This document shows, piece by piece, positions 9,747 to 17,082 of a DNA stretch of 38,439 nucleotides (its first letter is position 1; each line of letters opens with the position of its first letter). The DNA is from a virus: the IMG/VR virus record IMGVR_UViG_3300042890_002106, positions 1 through 38,439 of that record. One strand, 5' to 3'. Under the pieces are notes generated by a model. That model was not told the DNA's origin. It worked only from the letters and a program-made list of their open reading frames with translations, and searched no databases. Position numbers and translations under genes: made by a program.

Positions 9747-10188
9747 TGGGGTTTCTCCGTGCGTTAACAATAAGCCCCACGCCGATCTCCGGCAGCCCCA
9801 CCGATTCCGCCCACGGGATCGAGTGATCGGCCAGCGCCGATAACGCATCGGCCTGAGCCTGCGAACAGATCCTTGCCTGGACGAGCGCGGCCCGCATCCC
9901 GATCACCGCGGGCCGGTCCATATCGACGGACTGGATCGTGCCCGACTGGTCGTCGATCCACGCCAGCACGGTGATCGCCAAAGCCCTGAGCTGGTTCGTA
10001 CCCGTCTCCCGAGCCTCGATCAGCGACGGCCAGTACCCGCCCTCGATTGCTGTCTGCCGGACTTGCCACGTCGGCACCGGGCGACGGACGGAGACGCGGA
10101 GCCCGTTGACCGCGTCGGCCAGGAGCTGGTCGGAAAGGCCGCGGTACTGCGGTTCTGCGATCTTCGCGGCGAGAGCGGCGAGGTTCAT
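9739..10188 (-). CDS. putative tail-region protein
   Basis: A 149-aa mostly helical protein, start ATG 10188 overlapping the fibre stop (ATGA). The N-terminal segment AEPQYRGLSDQLLADAVNG resembles phage proteins that begin with a repeated A-E-P-x-Y-x-G-L-S-D pattern and are found next to tail fibre genes. No catalytic motif or membrane segment is visible. The molecular role is not known. Confidence 0.65.
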   Translation of the reverse strand: MNLAALAAKIAEPQYRGLSDQLLADAVNGLRVSVRRPVPTWQVRQTAIEGGYWPSLIEARETGTNQLRALAITVLAWIDDQSGTIQSVDMDRPAVIGMRAALVQARICSQAQADALSALADHSIPWAESVGLPEIGVGLIVNARRNPNG

Positions 10189-10985
10189 GCGGAATACCTC
10201 AGGTAGATGTCGCCGGACGATCCGCCGGTTGCTGCAGCCGTGCCGCTTGTAATGTTGACGCCAGAGAGAACGCCGGCCGTAGCCGTCAGGCCAACGCCAA
10301 CTTGGATAACGCCGAGGGCTGTAGTCGTCGCAGCGTTGATGTCGGAGCCTGCCAGCGTCACCGCTCCCGTTCGCCCAGCCACGCTCGTCACAGGAGGCGC
10401 TGCGTAGCCAGAGACGTCCGAGGTCGTGAGCGTGACCGCCCCCGTCCTGCCGGCAACGGACTGAACAGGGGCAGCAGACGCAGCTGCGGTCGCAAAACCT
10501 GTTACGTCGCTGGTAGAAAGTGTTACGTCACCGGTTCTGCCCGCAACGCTTGTTACTGGCGGGGCTTGGTAGCCGCTCACATCTGCCGTGGTGAGCGTGA
10601 CTGAACCAGTGCGGCCGGCCACAGACTGCACGGGAGCGGCAGCCGATGCCGCGGCCGAGAACCCGGAGATGTCCGCTGTGCTCAGCGTCACGGTGCCGGT
10701 GCGGCCGGCGACGCTGTAGACCAGGTCCGGCTTGCCTGTCAGGTCGTCCCAGCTTGAGGCACCGCCGCCGCCGCCAATCGTGATCGTGCTACCAGAGGCC
10801 GTTACGCCACCGGCCGAGGCAATCGTGAGCGTGCCGGTGAGGCCGTTGAGCGATGCAACGCCAGCGCCGCCGTCTTTGCCGGCCGGGCCTTGCGGGCCAA
10901 CGCCCGAGCTCACGGACACAGACACCGTGCTGCCGCTGACGCTGACAGAAGACGGTGAGTTGCCGCTCACAGAGATGTCGGTCAT
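10185..10985 (-). CDS. tail fibre with SVAGRTG repeats and a collagen-like segment
   Basis: A 266-aa fibre-type protein. Residues 1-28 are a Ser/Val/Gly strand region, followed by a short collagen-like GPQGPAGKDGG (29-40), an SWDDLTGKP motif near 78-86 typical of phage fibres, then five SVAGRTGxVTL repeats beginning at residues 91, 121, 146, 176 and 201. The C-terminal part ends SGDIYLRYSA. Spacing alternates 30 and 25 residues, so the unit is really a 55-residue double repeat. The start overlaps the previous stop (ATGA). It probably forms a trimeric fibre shaft for adsorption. Confidence 0.85.
   Translation of the reverse strand: MTDISVSGNSPSSVSVSGSTVSVSVSSGVGPQGPAGKDGGAGVASLNGLTGTLTIASAGGVTASGSTITIGGGGGASSWDDLTGKPDLVYSVAGRTGTVTLSTADISGFSAAASAAAPVQSVAGRTGSVTLTTADVSGYQAPPVTSVAGRTGDVTLSTSDVTGFATAAASAAPVQSVAGRTGAVTLTTSDVSGYAAPPVTSVAGRTGAVTLAGSDINAATTTALGVIQVGVGLTATAGVLSGVNITSGTAAATGGSSGDIYLRYSA
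10332..10715 (-). repeat. tandem repeats coding for the SVAGRTG fibre units
   Basis: Five copies of the coding unit for SVAGRTG-x-VTL lie in this interval. Start-to-start distances are 90, 75, 90 and 75 bases, so two 165-base units are arranged in tandem with a partial third. Bases have diverged between copies, but the encoded motif is well kept. Such repeats allow length change by recombination. Confidence 0.8.
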
Positions 10986-11302
10986 GGCTTCACCTCGAGC
11001 ATGCCATCGGTGATGCGCCTCGTGACCGTGCCAGGGGCCACACGGATGACACGGAGGCCGTAGGTGCCAGCCCCGCGGTTGGCCGTGTCTGACTCGGTCA
11101 GAGTGATCGTGTGTTGGCCAGCCGTGGCAGAGACCGTGGCGATGGCGGGCGAGTAGAGCGTCGAGCCGTCGACGAGCGAGTAAACCTCGCTGGTGACGGT
11201 GTAGTCGGTCGTGTTGTCGGAGAAGTCAAGCGTGGCAACGAGCTCCGTGCCCTTGGGCACCGTCAGGTTGAGCGTGCCGCTTTCCAGGCTGAATGTGGCC
11301 AT
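10982..11302 (-). CDS. beta-sandwich tail or baseplate-type structural protein
   Basis: A 106-aa beta-rich protein, start ATG 11302 overlapping the upstream stop (TGATG). Strands such as GTLNLTVPKGTELVATLDFSD and YGLRVIRV suggest an Ig-like or BppU N-terminal-like fold commonly placed before fibre genes. It has no membrane segment. It is coupled to the fibre gene (ATGA), so it may anchor the fibre. The assignment rests on composition and position only. Confidence 0.6.
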   Translation of the reverse strand: MATFSLESGTLNLTVPKGTELVATLDFSDNTTDYTVTSEVYSLVDGSTLYSPAIATVSATAGQHTITLTESDTANRGAGTYGLRVIRVAPGTVTRRITDGMLEVKP

Positions 11303-11595
11303 CAGTTCCTCGTGCCTTGGGCTTCCATAATCGTGGCAATCTCTTTCTGCCCGACTGCGATCTCTTGAAGCGTCTCGGCCTGTTGGCGTTGCGTTGTGCC
11401 GATCTCCTCTAGGTTTCTAGACGTGCTGTCAAGAAACTTGCCGTGAGCCTCGACAATCGGCACCACGGCTGTGGAGTAAATCGCCACGCCGGCCTCTCGG
11501 GCCATGTACAGAACTGCTGCGAGGATCAGCAGCGGCACACCGAGCCGCTCGCCAACCCGCAAGACGATATCGAGCGTCGACCGTTCGTCACTCAT
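11302..11595 (-). CDS. one-TM, coiled-coil protein (XhlA-like, holin accessory candidate)
   Basis: A 97-aa protein with an N-terminal hydrophobic helix at about residues 18-35 (LGVPLLILAAVLYMAREAGV) and a long amphipathic C-terminal part rich in Glu and Gln (LEEIGTTQRQQAETLQEI), likely a coiled coil. This architecture resembles phage haemolysin/holin-accessory proteins, but the order (TM first) is reversed compared with XhlA. It overlaps its upstream neighbour by 8 bases and has GGGAG before its start. It lies in a run of small membrane proteins downstream of the peptidase, so a lysis role is plausible. Confidence 0.6.
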   Translation of the reverse strand: MSDERSTLDIVLRVGERLGVPLLILAAVLYMAREAGVAIYSTAVVPIVEAHGKFLDSTSRNLEEIGTTQRQQAETLQEIAVGQKEIATIMEAQGTRN

Positions 11596-11899
11596 CTGGT
11601 AGCTCCCGTTGGTAGCCCATCAGCAGGCAGCGATTGGCGTGGCTGTCCCTCCACCATGCAGCGATCAGACGGACGATTTCGGCGATGAGGGCACTGAGCA
11701 CGAACGACAGGATGACTCCCATCTTGGCGTCGTGCCGCTCGTCGAGCTCGACGTTGGCGGCAATCGCATCGGCGTCGGGCGTGTAGTTCCAGCGGCGGAT
11801 CACCCGTTTCGTGATTCGCGAAACGCGAACACGGCCAGCCGCGAACTTCCGCGGGCCGAGGTGCTCCCACACGTGTCGCTCGAGGGCGGCTCTGCTCAT
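11588..11899 (-). CDS. small membrane protein in lysis-like cluster
   Basis: A 103-aa protein beginning ATG 11899 (ATGA overlap). A basic N-terminal half (RVRVSRITKRVIRRW) is followed by a hydrophobic helix at about residues 60-78 (MGVILSFVLSALIAEIVRLI). The topology could suit a holin-type or anchoring protein. No family is recognised. Context is a string of four short membrane-linked genes after the papain-like peptidase. Confidence 0.6.
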   Translation of the reverse strand: MSRAALERHVWEHLGPRKFAAGRVRVSRITKRVIRRWNYTPDADAIAANVELDERHDAKMGVILSFVLSALIAEIVRLIAAWWRDSHANRCLLMGYQRELPDE

Positions 11900-11997
11900 C
11901 GCTTTCTCCCAGATTCAACGAGGCCCCACATGAACCACGCCACGACAGCCGCAAACATCACCAACGCACCGGCGAGGAATGAAAGAACGTGGCTCAT
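11896..11997 (-). CDS. 33-aa single-TM peptide (holin-like candidate)
   Basis: A very short frame, start ATG 11997 overlapping the preceding stop (ATGA) and its own stop overlapping the next start. The peptide is almost entirely one hydrophobic helix (SFLAGALVMFAAVVAWFMW) with a short basic tail GRKR. Both coupled junctions argue that it is translated. It could be a minimal holin or a spanin-like helper, which cannot be decided from sequence. Confidence 0.55.
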   Translation of the reverse strand: MSHVLSFLAGALVMFAAVVAWFMWGLVESGRKR

Positions 11998-12248
11998 TTC
12001 TTGCCTCCGTCGCAATCGGGGCAGGGGATGACCGCAATGCCGTCGCCGCTTTTGACCTTGCCTGTCGGGTTGCACTTGACGCACTTGGCCGGCGTGGGCT
12101 TCGGCGGGGCCGGCAGCGGTTTGGCCTGGAGCCTGACCATCTCCCGGGCTGTCTCGCAGGCGAGCTCGGCGTCGAGCGTGGACCGCGAATCGCCAGCGGC
12201 GACGATCACCGCTAGGACGAACGCGCCGAGGGCTGTGGTTGTTCTCAT
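11994..12248 (-). CDS. small exported protein with CxxC zinc-ribbon-like pairs
   Basis: An 84-aa protein, start ATG 12248 overlapping the peptidase stop (ATGA). The first 18 residues form a signal-peptide or anchor helix (TTTALGAFVLAVIVAAG). A Pro-rich spacer follows, then CVKC and CPDC pairs separated by 15 residues, the layout of a DnaJ-like zinc ribbon. It may be anchored to the membrane with the metal site outside, or the site may be structural. Its neighbours are small membrane proteins and the papain-like peptidase. Confidence 0.6.
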   Translation of the reverse strand: MRTTTALGAFVLAVIVAAGDSRSTLDAELACETAREMVRLQAKPLPAPPKPTPAKCVKCNPTGKVKSGDGIAVIPCPDCDGGKK

Positions 12249-13150
12249 AGGACGCCTCCAGTCCAGTCGGGGAGCGAGCGCGGCTTGAAGCCTTGGAATC
12301 CGGCGAGGGCGAATGAGTCTTCGCCCTTGAGCATTGACGTGCACACGTCGGCGTCGACCCAGCCGCCTGACCGCTGGAACACGGCCGGCAGGGTCTCGTC
12401 GTAAGTGCCGCTGTAGCAGTCGCCCCAACTGTTGGCCAGATACAACTGTGGCTTTGGCTTCCACCTCAGGCCGCAGAAAAGCATCGCGTGGGCCCACTGG
12501 CCGCTGGCTGTGAGGACGCCGTTTCGCAGCGTCATGTCAAAGCCGCGCATCGAGCACACCGCCACAGGATAGGCGTTTTGGATCGCCGTGGCTGCCTGCT
12601 GGAAGTTGGTGCAAAGCGTCACATCGGCGACTTTGCGTTCGGCCGCGTAGGGCTCGAGCTTGTCGGGCACGCCGTTGCGGCCCCAATCCTTTTCGATGCT
12701 CGCCGATGTCTCGTGGAACACCGTGCCGCCGTAGTCTTGGCCAAAGTGCAGAGTGCCGTAGCGCGTGACGGCCTTGGCGGCAGCGCCGCCATAAGATCCG
12801 TCGCCTCCGTGGTTGGGCCCGCCCCTGACTTCCACGCGCGAAAACCCGTAGACGCTCGCCGGGAACACTTCCCCGCCGTATGCCTCTGGCTCGCGGCGGA
12901 TGACTACGTCACACGCAGCGAGGATGTCGACGGCCATGGCCCATGCGTAGCCGACACAGCTGCCGATGGGCTGGTTCAGCCGCCGCCACCTCGGGCTGCA
13001 CTGCAGGAGGGCGTGGCCGAGGAAGACATCCCGCCCCTCGTCCAAAACAAGGTCGGGCCCGGCCTGAGCCAGCGAGCGTGCGGCCAGCGTCGAAACAAAC
13101 GCGGCCGTGCCGGTCGGATTGGGCTCGTAGCCGAAGAGCGGATCAAACAT
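12245..13150 (-). CDS. papain-like (C1-type) cysteine peptidase, candidate endolysin
   Basis: A 301-aa protein with papain-fold landmarks in order: Gln60 and Cys65 in NQPIGSCVGYAWAM, His221 in GQWAHAMLFCGL, and Asn240 in LANSWGDCYSG. The segment between contains a Gly-rich GGPNHGGDGSYGG. No signal peptide or propeptide is present. C1 peptidases are rare in phages. The position next to several one-TM proteins suggests a role in lysis (peptide cross-bridge cleavage), but a virion-associated or host-targeted protease is also possible. Start ATG 13150 has AGGGG upstream. The catalytic triad is directly visible, while the lysis role is inference. Confidence 0.85.
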   Translation of the reverse strand: MFDPLFGYEPNPTGTAAFVSTLAARSLAQAGPDLVLDEGRDVFLGHALLQCSPRWRRLNQPIGSCVGYAWAMAVDILAACDVVIRREPEAYGGEVFPASVYGFSRVEVRGGPNHGGDGSYGGAAAKAVTRYGTLHFGQDYGGTVFHETSASIEKDWGRNGVPDKLEPYAAERKVADVTLCTNFQQAATAIQNAYPVAVCSMRGFDMTLRNGVLTASGQWAHAMLFCGLRWKPKPQLYLANSWGDCYSGTYDETLPAVFQRSGGWVDADVCTSMLKGEDSFALAGFQGFKPRSLPDWTGGVL

Positions 13151-13153
13151 CGG

Positions 13154-13762
13154 CTAGCCCCTCCCTGCGCCACACCACGCCAGGGCGTTTGAGAGCTCGA
13201 CGTAGGCGGCACGGAGCTCGGGGGTGACTGGTTGCACGTCGGTGCCGATGATGGCCGCAAAGGCCCGCTCTGTGGCTTCAGCGAGGCCCGGGTACTTGCC
13301 CTTGGCGTTCTCGCCGAGCCGCCTCCATCCGATCCGCAGGGCAAGGACGTTGTAGGCCCGCAGTGACCGGGTGTCGGTGAAGACGATCTCGGTGTCGGCG
13401 GCATCGCCAGCCACGACTCGGCCGGCCTTTGTCCAGAGTTGGGCCCACACCGCGCGGTCAACGGCGTTGGCCCCTCTCAGGGCGGTGTGGACATCGGCCA
13501 CAGCGGCTTGGAGCTTCTCGCTCGGCGTGGACACGACGACCTCGGGGACGGCGGGTGACGGGCGGGGCAATTCGGGAACGCCGAACGCGGCGACGTAGGC
13601 CAGGCCGAGCCCGAGGGCAGCGACCGGCCAGCCGCTCACGGAGGCGCGGATCTGCTCCGAGTGGGCGCGGACCCAAGCCACCACCACGGGGACGGCAGGC
13701 CGGCAGACGATAGCCACCGCCGCCAGCCCCGCGACCGCACGAACGACAAGATCCGCACTCAT
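13154..13762 (-). CDS. two-TM protein upstream of the peptidase
   Basis: A 202-aa protein, start ATG 13762 overlapping the upstream stop (ATGA). Hydrophobic helices lie at about residues 5-33 (AGLAAVAIVC, then VPVVVAWV) and 45-65 (WPVAALGLGLAYVAAFGV). A Pro-rich link and a soluble C-terminal domain of about 125 residues follow, with helical segments (LQAAVADVHTALRGANAVDRAVW). This domain resembles nothing I can name. It immediately precedes the papain-like peptidase, so it may be a membrane partner in lysis. Confidence 0.65.
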   Translation of the reverse strand: MSADLVVRAVAGLAAVAIVCRPAVPVVVAWVRAHSEQIRASVSGWPVAALGLGLAYVAAFGVPELPRPSPAVPEVVVSTPSEKLQAAVADVHTALRGANAVDRAVWAQLWTKAGRVVAGDAADTEIVFTDTRSLRAYNVLALRIGWRRLGENAKGKYPGLAEATERAFAAIIGTDVQPVTPELRAAYVELSNALAWCGAGRG

Positions 13763-14046
13763 GCAGCCCCCGACTTCGCAAGGGCCCAGCGGATCAAGTC
13801 TTCGCCTTCCTTGGTTCTGGCGATGGCGACGACCTTGCCGACGAGCTCGTCGTCGAGCCGGCTGCGAGTCTTGCTCGCCACCCACTCGAGCGCCTCGCTC
13901 ACAACCACGCTGCGGGCGTAGGCGTCTTTCTCCAGCGTGAATCGCTGGGCGAAGCCGATCAGAGGGCTCCACTCCTGAAACAGCCGCAGCTGCTCCCAGA
14001 TCGAGAGGCCGGCACCAAACTGGTCGAGCTCTTCGGGCGTTGGCAT
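13759..14046 (-). CDS. small helical phage protein, unknown function
   Basis: A 95-aa protein with start ATG 14046 preceded by AGGAGAAAC. It is helical and amphipathic (LSIWEQLRLFQEW, ALEWVASKTRSRLDDELVGKVVAIA) with no cysteines or membrane helix. It is the first gene of the block that contains the putative lysis genes and is coupled to the two-TM protein. No family is recognised. Confidence 0.6.
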   Translation of the reverse strand: MPTPEELDQFGAGLSIWEQLRLFQEWSPLIGFAQRFTLEKDAYARSVVVSEALEWVASKTRSRLDDELVGKVVAIARTKEGEDLIRWALAKSGAA

Positions 14047-14104
14047 GGGAGTTTCTCCTGTGCCTCAATTTCACCCGAGAAAACGCACTCCTTGAACACA
14101 GGGC

Positions 14105-14497
14105 CTATTCGGCTTCGGGCTTGGGCACGGCCGACCGAATTGCCGAGATGCTGACGATCTTCGGCAGAGCCTGGCTCGGGCCGCCAGACGACGTGCCGCG
14201 GCGAGAGTGCTCGAGCTCCAGCGTCCACTTGCTGCGGATCAAGGCCGCCCGGGCCTCCACGCCAGGGGCGAGCGACAGGCTCTGGCCCGAGGCCCGATCC
14301 TCTGCGACGGCCGGATCCTCCAGCCGGCACCGCTTCCTGGCTCGGTCGTGCCGCAGCGGCAGTTCCCAAACGGCTTTTAGCCGGATCAGCTGGTCTTTGG
14401 TAATCGTCCAGTGGCTGCACATGACAGCCATCGGCACACCCGCATCCCACTGGAGGCGAAACGCCTGCACGTCGATAGTTGCGGTGTTGCCGGCCAC
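14105..14497 (-). CDS. putative DNA-binding protein with an HWTITKDQL motif
   Basis: The preferred start is GTG 14497, one base after the glycosyltransferase stop, giving 130 aa; ATG starts further in would give about 108 aa. The central block MCSHWTITKDQLIRLKAVW followed by a basic LRHDRARKR looks like a helix-turn-helix DNA-binding unit of the type found in phage regulators. The C-terminal half is Ser/Arg/Pro rich. It lies at the boundary between the middle genes and the lysis block, so a late regulator is a possible role. The exact family is not recognised. Confidence 0.55.
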   Translation of the reverse strand: MAGNTATIDVQAFRLQWDAGVPMAVMCSHWTITKDQLIRLKAVWELPLRHDRARKRCRLEDPAVAEDRASGQSLSLAPGVEARAALIRSKWTLELEHSRRGTSSGGPSQALPKIVSISAIRSAVPKPEAE

Positions 14498-14498
14498 G

Positions 14499-15368
14499 TC
14501 ATAGGTACTCGCCGAGCCAGTGCATGACGACACGCGACGCGGGGTTTAGGTAAATCTCCCCGCCGGCATCGCGGATGTTCTTGTGGAATCCGGCGTGCTC
14601 AATGTCGCCGTCGATGCTGACGTATTCCGCTTCATAGAACCGCTTTGCATCGTAAAGGGCACACGCTCCAAACGCTGAGTAGACCTTGATCGGCTGAGCA
14701 CCTGGCGGCGGAAGCCAGAGCGGAAAGTAACGGTCGAACCTTGCAACCTCGCCCCACGCGCGAAATGCCCATGCATCGTAATGCGCCCACACCTTCGTTT
14801 TGGCGTCTGTGATGCCCCGGTAGATCGAGGTGCTGGCCATGCATGCCGCGGCAGGCATGGTGTGCATCCAGCCGAGGCTGTTGGAGATTCCGCTTTCGGA
14901 AAAACCGCCCCACGGATCCATGTCGACAGCCAGGACGTAGTCGGCATCCGGCCACCGGTCGCGGGCGAGCTCGCGGTAGCGGTTTCGGTACGTGGCATAC
15001 CGCTGCACCCTTGTCGCCTCAAAGCCCCGCTCGTCGCTGTGGCCGAGGTCGCGGCAGTCCGCCAGGACGTTGCCGCCGCTCGACTCGGCCCACGATTGCA
15101 ACACGGCCTTGGTGTCGTCGGTCGAGTCGTTCTCCACGACCACGGCAGTCCATCGGCCGAAGCCAGAGCCGATCTCCTGGAGCCGGGCTATTGTGACCGG
15201 AAGGATGTTCCCAATGTCTCGGGCCATGCCGACAATCACGACCTTTGACTCTCTGGCAATGGCCTCGCCGAGGGCGGACATTGCGTGGTACTGCTCGGCA
15301 AACTCCGGGTCGACTGGCAACACGACTTCCGGCGTGAACTCGTTAAGGTTGATCGTCACATCTTCCAT
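14499..15368 (-). CDS. glycosyltransferase, CAP59/GT69-like
   Basis: A 289-aa protein. VVVENDSTDDTKAVL near residue 75-90, an ATYRNRYRELARD segment, and DYVLAVDMDPWGG (probable DxD motif) match the CAP59/mannosyltransferase-like group of GT-A enzymes. Later, AFGACALYDAKRF and the acidic DGDIEHAGFHKNI fit the acceptor half. Start ATG 15368 overlaps the methyltransferase stop by 13 bases. The likely donor is a nucleotide sugar, with a GDP-mannose-derived donor attractive because the phage carries gmd. The acceptor is unknown. Confidence 0.8.
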   Translation of the reverse strand: MEDVTINLNEFTPEVVLPVDPEFAEQYHAMSALGEAIARESKVVIVGMARDIGNILPVTIARLQEIGSGFGRWTAVVVENDSTDDTKAVLQSWAESSGGNVLADCRDLGHSDERGFEATRVQRYATYRNRYRELARDRWPDADYVLAVDMDPWGGFSESGISNSLGWMHTMPAAACMASTSIYRGITDAKTKVWAHYDAWAFRAWGEVARFDRYFPLWLPPPGAQPIKVYSAFGACALYDAKRFYEAEYVSIDGDIEHAGFHKNIRDAGGEIYLNPASRVVMHWLGEYL

Positions 15369-15880
15369 GCGATTGCCACACCGTGGCCCTCCAGAATCTC
15401 GTGCCTGAGGCCACAGTCGGGCTGGTCATCCATGAAGACGTGGAACAGCGACCGCAGGCCTGGATGGGCCGGATGGCGGATGTCGTGGAACACCAGCTGG
15501 CCGCCGGAAGCCACCAGCCCCCAGCAGTTGGTCAGGTCGGCCAAAGCCCCGGCTGGCGAATGGTCGCCGTCGACGAGCACGACGTCGAATTGCTCGCGGA
15601 GCGTCGGCACCGTTTCCTTGCTGTCGCCGTCGAGGAACAGCCGGGAGCCCGTGTACAGCAGTCCGTTCAGCATCCACTGAATGTGATCGCTGTTGCCGCG
15701 GCCAGTTCCGCCGTACATCGGCCCCCACACATCGCAGACCACCACTCGATCAATGATCACCGAGTTGGCGACGATCTGCCGCAGGCTGTCGCCCTCGCGG
15801 CATCCGACCTCGAGGTAGCTACGCACGCCGGGGGCCAGTGCCACTTCCCGCAGGTAGTCGTGCAGGCTTTGGTCGTTCAT
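15356..15880 (-). CDS. class I SAM-dependent methyltransferase (Methyltransf_24-like)
   Basis: A 174-aa protein. Motif I is SYLEVGCREGDSL near residues 21-33. Motif II-like acidic residues lie in VVVCDVWGP, FDVVLVDGDHSP is motif IV, and LVASGGQLVFHDI is motif VI-like. This pattern is typical of small-molecule or sugar methyltransferases of the Methyltransf_24 type, not of DNA methylases (there is no NPPY/DPPY). It overlaps RusA (ATGA) and the glycosyltransferase, so sugar O-methylation is a plausible task. Confidence 0.82.
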   Translation of the reverse strand: MNDQSLHDYLREVALAPGVRSYLEVGCREGDSLRQIVANSVIIDRVVVCDVWGPMYGGTGRGNSDHIQWMLNGLLYTGSRLFLDGDSKETVPTLREQFDVVLVDGDHSPAGALADLTNCWGLVASGGQLVFHDIRHPAHPGLRSLFHVFMDDQPDCGLRHEILEGHGVAIAWKM

Positions 15881-16272
15881 GCGATCACCACTTTCGTATG
15901 GGCCACGTCGCCGTAGCTTTTGGAAACCTGAAGAGACTCCACGAGCGTGTCGTCGAAGAAGTCACCGAGGGCGTCGAGCACTGCTTTGGCAAGGTTGTCG
16001 ACGTCGGGCCGCGGCAGTCGCGGGGCTGTGGCTTTGATCACCCCGCGGCCGGTCATGTGAGATTTTGGACGCTGAAAGACCGATATTACGCACACTTGGA
16101 TCGGCTCTGTGATCGGGCCGAGGCCGGCAATCGTGGCCGACAGTGCCACCGCCTGGCGGAAGGCATGCACGGGATGCGAGGCCGGGACATAGGCCCGAGC
16201 AAAGCCGCCTCTCGTCGACACTCGCGGGCGGGGTTGTGGCACTGGATCGCCGGGGACGGTGAATGCGATCAC
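15877..16272 (-). CDS. rusA: RusA-type Holliday junction resolvase
   Basis: A 131-aa endodeoxyribonuclease of the RusA family. The opening VPGDPVPQPRPR and the catalytic block RPDVDNLAKAVLDAL (Asp90, Asp92, Lys96) followed by FFDDTLV (Asp107/Asp108) match the conserved acidic triad and lysine of the family. It resolves branched DNA made during phage recombination and replication before packaging. Start ATG 16272 overlaps the GNAT gene stop (ATGA). Confidence 0.92.
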   Translation of the reverse strand: MIAFTVPGDPVPQPRPRVSTRGGFARAYVPASHPVHAFRQAVALSATIAGLGPITEPIQVCVISVFQRPKSHMTGRGVIKATAPRLPRPDVDNLAKAVLDALGDFFDDTLVESLQVSKSYGDVAHTKVVIA

Positions 16273-16679
16273 GCTTTCACCTCTTTCCAGTCGCCAATGT
16301 CAGTCCTTTGAAACAGCCGAACGTCGTCAAAGCCGCACTGGTAGGCGAGCTCAACGCAGGCGGGGGCAAATACCGCCACTGGCTTTGTAATGTCGATGTG
16401 ACCGCAGGCCTTCAGCCATAACACGCCGATGCGGGCGATGCCCCGGCGTCGGAGCTCAGGGGCGACAAATCCCTCGAGCGTCTGGATGCCACGCCAGACG
16501 TGGGTGGCGATCCAGGCACAGGGGTCAGCGTCTTCGCCGTAGATCACGCACAGAGGGGTGCGAGCCCGGCACAACCGGAACTCGCGGGCCATGTCCGAGC
16601 CCGGCTTACAGAGGAACTGGGCGCAATGCCGGGCCAGGTCATCGTCGAGCTCGTGGAGTAGCAGCACTTCGGAAATCAT
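16269..16679 (-). CDS. GNAT-like acetyltransferase
   Basis: A 136-aa protein with the GNAT pattern: a strand WIATHVWRGIQTLEGFVAPELRRRGIARIGVLWL, in which RRRGIAR fits the acetyl-CoA pyrophosphate loop (R/Q-x-x-G-x-G/A), and a C-terminal VAVFAPACVELAYQCGFDDVRLF resembling the family's last helix and strand. The substrate is unknown. It might modify a host protein or a phage metabolite. The Shine-Dalgarno sequence is weak, so initiation may rely on coupling. Confidence 0.75.
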   Translation of the reverse strand: MISEVLLLHELDDDLARHCAQFLCKPGSDMAREFRLCRARTPLCVIYGEDADPCAWIATHVWRGIQTLEGFVAPELRRRGIARIGVLWLKACGHIDITKPVAVFAPACVELAYQCGFDDVRLFQRTDIGDWKEVKA

Positions 16680-16701
16680 GCCGCCAATCGTGGCGACTTG
16701 G

Positions 16702-17082
16702 TCAAGCCTGCCACTTCTGACACTTCAGGCACCGTCCGTTTCGGCGGTGCTCGCAGTGCTGATCCTCCATGGTCTGCATGGCTAGCACGTTCCTGGCTCG
16801 CCAGTACGCTGCCAGTTCTGCGATCTCCTCTGGAGTCGGATCTCCCCACTCAGGGCCATCGTCGACAGGCTCGCAGTGGTTCTCTTCGGCCTTGAGCACG
16901 ATTCGCGGCGCGTTGCTCGGCGTGCGGAATCCGCCTGCCGGCCGCGGTGCGAGCCCGAATCGCCGTGCCCATGCTTTCACTGTCGTGTCGGAGACTCGAT
17001 ATCGCAGGCAGAGGTCTTGAATCTTCACGTTGCGGTCGAGGTACGCGGCGCTAAACGCCTCGCGGCTTGGCTTCGTTGTCAC
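16702..17082 (-). CDS. HTH DNA-binding protein with C-terminal zinc knuckle
   Basis: A 126-aa protein from GTG 17082, which overlaps the DUF551 stop and has GGAGG 7 bases upstream. The N-terminal HTH reads KIQDLCLRYRVSDTTVKAWARRFGL (residues about 19-43), a transposase-like or resolvase-like helix-turn-helix. A Glu/Asp-rich helix follows, with PTPEEIAELAAYWRARN, then a C-terminal HCEHRRNGRCLKCQKW zinc-binding motif common in small phage regulators. The role is probably transcriptional or packaging-related recognition. It is not specific enough to name. Confidence 0.75.
   Translation of the reverse strand: MTTKPSREAFSAAYLDRNVKIQDLCLRYRVSDTTVKAWARRFGLAPRPAGGFRTPSNAPRIVLKAEENHCEPVDDGPEWGDPTPEEIAELAAYWRARNVLAMQTMEDQHCEHRRNGRCLKCQKWQA

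Noticed and set aside
10332-10715. Regularly spaced repeats considered as a CRISPR array
   Set aside because: They are protein-coding fibre repeats with alternating spacing and diverged bases; no cas genes are present.
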